A stretch of DNA of 10,006 bases from Desulfonema limicola. GTDB lineage: Bacteria > Desulfobacterota > Desulfobacteria > Desulfobacterales > DYRC01. A program made the translations under genes and the position numbers. Every line of letters begins with the position of its first letter. Position 1 is the first letter of the stretch. Positions 4,962 through 10,006 of the stretch are shown here, piece after piece. Where the stretch lies: contig DYRC01000140.1 in NCBI GenBank assembly GCA_020718925.1, positions 1 through 10,006 of the forward strand, written 5' to 3'. Below the pieces are notes generated by a model, which was not told where the DNA came from, did no database searches, and saw only the letters and a list, made by a program, of their open reading frames with translations.

Positions 4962-6644
4962 TTACAGCACCTTGATTTTATAAACTTCGTTTGATGTCGG
5001 ATCAATCACATGAATCGCGCAGGCAATGCAGGGATCAAATGAATGAACGGTTCTCAGAATTTCCAAAGGACGCTTGGGATCTGCAATCGGTGTTCCGATC
5101 AATGCCTCTTCCACAGGACCCAGCTTGCCTTTTTCACATCTGGGACCCAGATTCCATGTTGACGGAACAACGTATTGATAGTTCTTGATTTTTTTATCTT
5201 TGATTTCAATCCAATGTCCCAAAGCGCCGCGCGGCACATCATTCAATCCATAGCCCATGCCTTCGTCCGGCATTTCATAAGATTGATAGGTGTTGGTGTT
5301 GCCGTTTTTCACGTTATCAATCAGTTTCATCACCCAGCCTTCCATCGCATCGCCGACAACGACAGTTTCAAGACCTCTGGCTGCGGTTCTGCCTAATGTG
5401 GAAAAGAGAGCATCTACCGGAACATTGAGTGCGGCAAGTGTATTGTTGACCACAGCTACGATTTCCGGGTGCCCTTTTGCATAAGCAACCAGTACGCGGG
5501 CAAGAGGACCAACTTCGCAGGCTTCTCCGGCATAGCGAGGCGCTTTGATCCATGAATATTTGCCGGTTTCTTTCTTACTGAAGAAAGACATCAATCCGCC
5601 TTTATCTCCGGTATCATATTCGCCGTGTTTGGGTTTGGTTTCGCCTTTGAACGGATGCAATGCCGCGCCGTCTTCATACCATGAATGTTTGATATGTTCC
5701 GCGACTTTTTCCTGATTCGGGGTCTGAATATTTTTGATATCCCGTCTTAAAATCAGTCCTCCGGGCATCAGACAGGATTCGACTTCGTTAGGTGTTTGGG
5801 GAAAGTCACCCCACGCCAGAAAATTGCTGGTTCCGCCGATTCCGCCCCAATCTTTATAGAAAGACGCCACTGCCAGCAAATCAGGAATATAGACATTTTT
5901 CACAAATTCCTGCGTTTCTTTCCACAAATACAAAAACTGGGCTATCCGATCCGGAACCAGATCGGCAATACAGGTAATACCGCCGACAACCAGTGTTTGC
6001 GGATGCGGATTTTTGGCGCCGAAAATCGCGTGCATTTTGGCGGACTTTGCCTGAAGACGCAGTGCTTCGAGATAATGCGAAGCTGCCATGAGGTTTGCTT
6101 CAGGCGGCAGTTGATATGCCGGATGTCCCCAATATGCGTTATTGAAGGGACCCAACTGTCCGCTGTCCACAAAGGTCTGAAGTTTCTGCTGAATGCTTTT
6201 GTAATACGCTATACCGCCCCACGGAGCCGCGCTGACGGTTTCCGAAAGTTTGGATGTCTTTGCCGGGTCAGCTTTCAGCGCACTGACAATATCCACCCAA
6301 TCCAAAGCGTGAAGATGATAAAAATGTACGATATGGTCATGCTGATACTGAGCAGCGTGCATCAGATTTCTCAACAGACGTGCGGTTTCGGGAATCTGAA
6401 TGCCGATGGCTTTTTCGACCGCTCTGACCGAAGAAAGCGCATGAACATAAGTACAGACACCGCAGGAACGCTGCACAAAATGATGTGCGTCTCTGGGGTC
6501 CCGCCCCTGAAGAATCATCTCAATTCCGCGAAACATCTGCCCTGAACTCCAGGCGTTTTTCACTTTGCCGTTTTCTATTTCGACTTCGATGCGAAGATGA
6601 CCTTCGATTCTGGTAATCGGATCAACAATAATTCGGTTTCCCAT
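4962..6644 (-). CDS. hynB: [NiFe] hydrogenase large subunit, group 1 periplasmic type
   Basis: A 560-residue precursor, normal length for the family. It carries the active-site Ni-Fe(CN)2CO centre that splits or forms H2. RIEGH (12-16) begins the protein. The L1 motif RSCGVCTYVH gives Cys61 and Cys64, and the L2 motif DPCIACAIH gives Cys539 and Cys542 with His545. Both Ni-binding pairs are cysteine, so this is not a [NiFeSe] enzyme. Residues 546-560 follow that histidine and would be removed by a HynD/HyaD-type protease after nickel insertion. No such protease gene is nearby. There is no signal peptide; it should be carried across the membrane with the Tat-bearing small subunit. GGAGGAG (6652-6658) precedes ATG 6644 by seven bases, and the gene lies 40 bases after the small subunit. 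Hyn letters are used differently in different species. Confidence 0.97.
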   Translation of the reverse strand: MGNRIIVDPITRIEGHLRIEVEIENGKVKNAWSSGQMFRGIEMILQGRDPRDAHHFVQRSCGVCTYVHALSSVRAVEKAIGIQIPETARLLRNLMHAAQYQHDHIVHFYHLHALDWVDIVSALKADPAKTSKLSETVSAAPWGGIAYYKSIQQKLQTFVDSGQLGPFNNAYWGHPAYQLPPEANLMAASHYLEALRLQAKSAKMHAIFGAKNPHPQTLVVGGITCIADLVPDRIAQFLYLWKETQEFVKNVYIPDLLAVASFYKDWGGIGGTSNFLAWGDFPQTPNEVESCLMPGGLILRRDIKNIQTPNQEKVAEHIKHSWYEDGAALHPFKGETKPKHGEYDTGDKGGLMSFFSKKETGKYSWIKAPRYAGEACEVGPLARVLVAYAKGHPEIVAVVNNTLAALNVPVDALFSTLGRTAARGLETVVVGDAMEGWVMKLIDNVKNGNTNTYQSYEMPDEGMGYGLNDVPRGALGHWIEIKDKKIKNYQYVVPSTWNLGPRCEKGKLGPVEEALIGTPIADPKRPLEILRTVHSFDPCIACAIHVIDPTSNEVYKIKVL

Positions 6645-6684
6645 ATAAACTCTCCTCCTTTTTTCTTAAAAGGGTTGTCTGCGG

Positions 6685-7629
6685 TTACTTTTCCTCATAA
6701 AACGGGGTCATCTTGTCCCAGAAGTCCGGTTCGCTGCATCCCAGACACGGATGCCCCGCCTGAATGGGCCAACTGGTGCCGCCGTGAAATTTGGCAGTCG
6801 GACAGTTGTTATAGGTTTCGGGACCGCGACATCCGAGTTTATACAGACAATACCCTCGCGCGGCTTCATCCGATCCGAAAGTGGTTACAAATTCGCCCTG
6901 CTCGAAATGAGAGCGTCTCGGACATTGGTCATGGATGGTCTTTGCAAAGGCAAACATGGGTCTGTGCAGATTATCCAATGCGGGAAGTTTGCCCATCAGC
7001 AGATAATTGACTACGGTTCCGATCAGATTGACCGGGTTCGGAGGACATCCCGGAATATTGAGGGTTTTGATACCCAGCGCATCGCCGACACCTTTGTATC
7101 CGCCGGGATTGGGTTTAGCAGCCTGAACGCCGCCGAATGATGAACATGTTCCCAAACAAATTACCGCTGCGGCTTTGGGGCAGTTTTCTTTGGCGATTTC
7201 CAAAAAGGTTCTGCCCGCAACTTTTCCATACGCGCCGTCATACGCTGTGGCAACAGCGCCTTCCACAATACAGATGAATTTGCCCTCGTATTTTTTGACA
7301 GCATCGTGGAGATTTTGCTCAGCCTGCTCTCCGGCGGCTGCCATAATGGTTTCCTGATATTCGATACTGAGAATATCCAAAACCAGCTCGTCAATCCACG
7401 GATACATGGTTCTCAAGACAGCTTCCGTGCATCCGGTACATTCGCCGAAATGCAGCCATACCACCGGCGGACGCTGTTTCGGTGCGGCAAATACTTCCGC
7501 CACTTTCGGCACATAAGATGCGGAAAGTCCTATGGTTGCGGTCAGCGCGCTGCAATATTTCATAAAATCGCGCCGTGAAACCCCTTTTGCCTCCAGCTTT
7601 CCATAAAATTCTTTTTCCTGTTTGTCCAT
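6685..7629 (-). CDS. hynA: [NiFe] hydrogenase small subunit with Tat signal, group 1 periplasmic type
   Basis: A 314-residue precursor. SRRDFMKY (18-25) is a twin-arginine signal, followed by a hydrophobic stretch and likely cleavage near EVFAA (45-49). Cluster ligands are complete: Cys64, Cys67, Cys162 and Cys195 for the proximal [4Fe-4S]; His233, Cys236, Cys261 and Cys267 for the distal [4Fe-4S]; Cys276, Cys295 and Cys298 for the medial [3Fe-4S], with Pro288 at the usual fourth position. The proximal motif is ECTGCTE without the two extra cysteines of oxygen-tolerant enzymes, so standard oxygen sensitivity is expected. There is no C-terminal membrane helix, pointing to a soluble periplasmic heterodimer that passes electrons to c-type cytochromes. 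The start is ATG 7629; an in-frame GTG at 7635 lies in the ribosome-binding site. It is first in a two-gene operon. Confidence 0.97.
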   Translation of the reverse strand: MDKQEKEFYGKLEAKGVSRRDFMKYCSALTATIGLSASYVPKVAEVFAAPKQRPPVVWLHFGECTGCTEAVLRTMYPWIDELVLDILSIEYQETIMAAAGEQAEQNLHDAVKKYEGKFICIVEGAVATAYDGAYGKVAGRTFLEIAKENCPKAAAVICLGTCSSFGGVQAAKPNPGGYKGVGDALGIKTLNIPGCPPNPVNLIGTVVNYLLMGKLPALDNLHRPMFAFAKTIHDQCPRRSHFEQGEFVTTFGSDEAARGYCLYKLGCRGPETYNNCPTAKFHGGTSWPIQAGHPCLGCSEPDFWDKMTPFYEEK

Positions 7630-7634
7630 TTGCA

Positions 7635-7640
7635 CCTCCC
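7635..7640 (-). promoter_or_regulatory. Shine-Dalgarno GGGAGG deciding the hydrogenase small-subunit start
   Basis: GGGAGG ends five bases before ATG 7629. The upstream in-frame GTG (7633-7635) overlaps its last G and so cannot be the start served by it. Confidence 0.7.
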
Positions 7641-7689
7641 TGATGCGGTTATCAGTGAAACCTTAAAATCTTCCGATACAAATTAGCGC

Positions 7690-7719
7690 ACTTTACAATT
7701 TTTGAATATGAAATGTCAA
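7690..7719 (-). promoter_or_regulatory. Candidate promoter of the hydrogenase operon
   Basis: Read on the minus strand, a perfect -35 box TTGACA (7714-7719) is followed after 18 bases by TAAAGT (7690-7695), a 4/6 match to the -10 consensus. Transcription would begin near 7683, about 50 bases before the small-subunit start. This lies in the AT-rich 7636-7746 gap between ampG and the hydrogenase. No sigma-54 element was seen. Confidence 0.4.
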
Positions 7720-7727
7720 ATATTTGA
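7716..7727. repeat. Perfect 12-bp palindrome overlapping the hydrogenase promoter, possible operator
   Basis: TCAAATATTTGA equals its own reverse complement. It shares four bases with the -35 box at 7714-7719, a position suited to a dimeric repressor. The stretch is AT-rich, so a chance palindrome is possible. It does not match the FNR pattern TTGAT-N4-ATCAA. Confidence 0.35.
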
Positions 7728-7746
7728 TTGAACCCCTCTGATTATT

Positions 7747-8985
7747 TTATTCGGATTCATTTTTTCTGTCAGAATTCCATGATGCAAATTTAAGCAGCAG
7801 CAACATTCCCGGAATTGCCATCAGCGTACAGAAAAGAAAAAAAGACTGCCAGCCCAGCAGTTTTGCCAAAAATCCGGTCGGTGCCGATGCCAGAACTCTG
7901 GGAATACCCATCAGGCTTGAAAGCAGCGCGTACTGGGTGGCGGTAAATTTTTTATTTATAATGCTTGCAATAAACGCGGAGTATGCGGCTGTCCCCATCC
8001 CTGCGCTGAGATGCTCACCCGCAATCACCAAAGACAAGACAGATACGCTATGCCCGATATCTGCCAATGCGGCAAATCCCAAAACAGAAATCGCCTGAAG
8101 AATGCCGAATATCCATAAAGATCGGTTGATTCCCAGCCGAATCATCAATATGCCGCCGATCAGGCTTCCGCCAAAGGTTGCCCAGAATCCGAACAATTTG
8201 ACCACCGCGCCGATCTCTGTTTTGGAAAACCCGATGTCCAAAAAAAACGGCGTGGATATGGCAGATGCCATCGTATCTCCGATTTTGTAAAACAGAATAA
8301 AGGACAGTATCCATAGCGCATTCGGACGGGTGAAATAGTCTGTCAGCGGATCAATCACGGCAGACCGCAGCGTTTTGGGCGGCTCAACATCCACTTGCGG
8401 CTCACGGCATAATAATGTCGTCAATATGCCGGGAATCAGACAGGCTGCCATCATAAAATACGCCATCTCAAATGAGAGCTTATCTGCAATTATCAAGCCT
8501 CCGCCGGAAGACAGCAGCATTCCTATCCGATAGCCGTTGATATACAGCGAAACCCCTAGTCCCAATTCCGCATCAGATAAGTCTTCCCGGCGATACGCAT
8601 CCACCACAATATCCTGACTCGCGCTGAAAAATGTTACCGAAAAAGCAGCTAACAGGGTCAGCAGAGGATATTTTGCCGGGTCACTTAATCCGAGCAGAAT
8701 AATGGAAAACATCAGCAGAAATTGGGCGATCAGCATCCAGCCGCGCCGTCTGCCCAAAAATGGCAGGGTATAGCGATCCGAAAACGGCGCCCATAAAAAT
8801 TTGATGGTGTATGGCAGCCCGATCAGCGATGTCATGCCAATCACGGACAAATCAATGCCTTGTTCCTTCATCCATGCCTGCAATACCGTGCCGGTCAGAA
8901 GAAGCGGAAGTCCGCAGGAAAAGCCCATCATCAGCGCGGTCAGCATCCGGGGGCTGAATATGATCCTAAATGAGTTATGATTCAA
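7747..8985 (-). CDS. ampG: AmpG-like muropeptide permease (MFS transporter)
   Basis: A 412-residue, very hydrophobic protein of the major facilitator superfamily with about 12 predicted membrane segments. It matches AmpG along its length: GFSCGLPLLLTGTVLQAWM (21-39), IKFLWAPFSDRYTLPFLGRR (61-80) followed by RGW, SASQDIVVDAY (121-131), GYRIGML, and FTATQYALLSSLMGIPRVL near the end. AmpG imports N-acetylglucosaminyl-anhydromuramyl peptides released during wall turnover and, in some bacteria, controls AmpC beta-lactamase induction. It lacks the long C-terminal extension of the 491-residue E. coli protein and is closer in size to the shorter AmpP-like forms. The start TTG 8985 is chosen because FRIIFSPRM aligns with the AmpG N-terminus and a stop lies just upstream. 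No clear ribosome-binding site is visible. The gene begins 30 bases after the DUF3795-like gene, so they are likely co-transcribed. Confidence 0.9.
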   Translation of the reverse strand: MNHNSFRIIFSPRMLTALMMGFSCGLPLLLTGTVLQAWMKEQGIDLSVIGMTSLIGLPYTIKFLWAPFSDRYTLPFLGRRRGWMLIAQFLLMFSIILLGLSDPAKYPLLTLLAAFSVTFFSASQDIVVDAYRREDLSDAELGLGVSLYINGYRIGMLLSSGGGLIIADKLSFEMAYFMMAACLIPGILTTLLCREPQVDVEPPKTLRSAVIDPLTDYFTRPNALWILSFILFYKIGDTMASAISTPFFLDIGFSKTEIGAVVKLFGFWATFGGSLIGGILMIRLGINRSLWIFGILQAISVLGFAALADIGHSVSVLSLVIAGEHLSAGMGTAAYSAFIASIINKKFTATQYALLSSLMGIPRVLASAPTGFLAKLLGWQSFFLFCTLMAIPGMLLLLKFASWNSDRKNESE

Positions 8986-9015
8986 AATGATTTATGCAGA
9001 TTCAGGGAGTTCGTG

Positions 9016-9906
9016 CTATCCTTTCATCAGAATGCCCGACACCAGATTCACCAGCCCCCATATCGCATCTGCGGATAAATGCTGCTCAATTGAGCGATCA
9101 AACAGCACAGAAAAACGGGGCGTAAATTCCTCATCGCCTTCCCAAAGCAGATAATATAAGGGAATTTTGGGAAGAGGCTTTAGCTGATACGCGGCATCTG
9201 CCATATCCATACGCTTGCCGCCCAAAGACTCTGCTGCCTGTCTGAATCCGGCGGCATCGGTTCCGTATCGCTTCAGCAGATGATCGGTTCTGAGTTCATG
9301 CGGACCCTGAAAAAACTGGGCGTCTTTAAGGTCTTTGGCGCTGACCATCTCACGACAAATCCCTTCCGGCTTTGCGGATAAGAGATAAACCAAAACCACG
9401 AGTTCCGAAAGTTCACGCGTGATTTTTTCCCGATTCCCGTCTTTTAACCGCCATAGGCAGCGGTTCTGAATGTCCGCCAGCAGATCATCTGCCAGAAAAC
9501 GGAGTATGAATCCTTCCGAATGCGGCAGGGCAAGCGCGTGATTGCAGATTTGTTCAGAATTTCGGGAGGCAAGTTCATCCCAATATTCCGGCGGCACTTT
9601 GATACTGTCCGATGTTTCCTGATGTTTTTCATTACGGCGTCTTTGCTGCATATTCAGAAATCCCTGACTGAACGGATATTCGGAGCGGAAATTATCGCAG
9701 GGAAACTGATCGCAATCCCTCATGCAGTATGAAATGCGGTTCATCTGAGCGCAGCCTAATATCGGACAGGGCTGTCCGAAAAGCCGAACCTGAACCTCAG
9801 CTTTTTCCTTTCCTTCAATACTGATTCCCGATCCGCAGGTAGAGCATATTCCGCTGACATTGAGTCTGCACACATCGCAATTGATTCCGCAAGCTCCGGT
9901 TGACAT
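9016..9906 (-). CDS. Cysteine-rich DUF3795-like protein with C-terminal DUF3786-like domain
   Basis: A 296-residue soluble protein of unknown function. The first 70 residues hold ten cysteines: 6, 10, 13, 21, 24, 47, 52, 61, 65 and 70, including CGINCDVC, CSTC and CDQFPC. The pattern resembles DUF3795, thought to bind metal or iron-sulfur clusters. After a charged linker (about 100-120), residues from roughly 120 to the end resemble DUF3786; the clearest part is PLYYLLWEGDEEFTPRFSVL followed by FDRS. Both families are common in anaerobes. ATG 9906 is chosen because AGAGG (9914-9918) sits seven bases upstream and CGxxC begins directly after it. An upstream TTG at 9966 would add 20 unremarkable residues. 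It is followed by ampG. No enzymatic role can be assigned; domain names come from recalled patterns. Confidence 0.75.
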   Translation of the reverse strand: MSTGACGINCDVCRLNVSGICSTCGSGISIEGKEKAEVQVRLFGQPCPILGCAQMNRISYCMRDCDQFPCDNFRSEYPFSQGFLNMQQRRRNEKHQETSDSIKVPPEYWDELASRNSEQICNHALALPHSEGFILRFLADDLLADIQNRCLWRLKDGNREKITRELSELVVLVYLLSAKPEGICREMVSAKDLKDAQFFQGPHELRTDHLLKRYGTDAAGFRQAAESLGGKRMDMADAAYQLKPLPKIPLYYLLWEGDEEFTPRFSVLFDRSIEQHLSADAIWGLVNLVSGILMKG

Positions 9907-9913
9907 TATCGCA

Positions 9914-9918
9914 CCTCT
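9914..9918 (-). promoter_or_regulatory. Shine-Dalgarno AGAGG deciding the DUF3795-like gene start
   Basis: AGAGG lies seven bases ahead of ATG 9906 on the minus strand. The remaining 9919-9986 is a short divergent intergenic region in which no convincing promoter was found. Confidence 0.55.
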
Positions 9919-9986
9919 GATATTTGATTGGGGCATATTATTGCAAATCAGATGGGGGTAAGGCAAGTTAATTTTGGGGGGAGAGG

Positions 9987-10006
9987 ATGAAAAATCCGTT
10001 TTTCGA
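9987..10006 (+). CDS. Start of an unidentified gene (partial, runs off the right edge)
   Basis: ATG 9987 is preceded by a strong purine-rich site (GGGGGGAGAGG, 9976-9986) and opens a reading frame beginning M-K-N-P-F-F. Only six full codons are visible, so no product can be named. It is divergent from the DUF3795-like gene. Confidence 0.45.

Noticed and set aside
5796..6545. Long open frame (249 codons) on the + strand
   Set aside because: It lies entirely antisense to the hydrogenase large-subunit gene, whose motifs are unmistakable. The translation has no recognisable family features and looks like an echo of the codon pattern.
4962..7629. [NiFeSe] or oxygen-tolerant hydrogenase
   Set aside because: The L2 motif has cysteine at both Ni positions with no in-frame TGA. 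The small subunit lacks the two extra cysteines near the proximal cluster.
7728..7790. Intrinsic terminator after ampG
   Set aside because: Only short, widely separated complementary stretches (TCTGA/TCAGA) were found, with no compact GC-rich stem.
9919..9986. Divergent promoters between the DUF3795-like gene and the right-edge gene
   Set aside because: TTG-containing hexamers exist on both strands, but none has a good -10 box at acceptable spacing.

Overview
The window looks like a chromosomal segment of an anaerobic, motile member of the Desulfobacterota (a sulfate-reducer-like deltaproteobacterium). The evidence is a soluble periplasmic [NiFe] hydrogenase of the Desulfovibrio type, a chemotaxis cluster containing cheD and cheX, and a cysteine-rich protein that appears to join DUF3795 and DUF3786. 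This is an inference from gene content; no rRNA or other taxonomic marker is present.

Bases 1-4957 (+ strand) form a chemotaxis operon. The last 21 codons of cheR enter at the left edge, followed by cheB, cheD, cheY, a second cheY and cheX. CheR/CheB methylate and demethylate receptors, CheD deamidates them, the two CheY proteins are response regulators, and CheX is the likely CheY-P phosphatase. Between cheR and cheB sits a two-gene restriction-modification unit: a DpnII-like endonuclease followed by a beta-class DNA methyltransferase. It is fitted tightly: a 4-nt ATGA overlap with cheR, an 8-nt overlap between the two genes, and a 35-nt overlap with cheB. The unit is much richer in A+T than the genes around it (sample 60-base lines 33% and 27% GC, against 62% in cheB). 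It is bounded by a near-perfect 10-base direct repeat (54-63 and 1998-2007) whose copies are 1944 bases apart and lie in the same reading frame. The last residues of the methyltransferase may therefore be the displaced original tail of cheR. This is the most notable feature of the window.

Bases 4962-7629 (- strand) encode the small and large subunits of a group 1 periplasmic [NiFe] hydrogenase, converging on cheX with only 4 bases between the stop codons. A strong hairpin lies in the last codons of cheX. The small subunit has a Tat signal, and the large subunit keeps a C-terminal extension that is normally cleaved after Ni insertion. A candidate promoter overlapped by a 12-bp perfect palindrome lies upstream of the small subunit.

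Bases 7747-9906 (- strand) hold an AmpG-like muropeptide permease, preceded 30 bases upstream by the cysteine-rich DUF3795/DUF3786-like gene. A new + strand gene appears to start at 9987 and runs off the right edge. No tRNA, rRNA, CRISPR array, transposase or integrase was seen.
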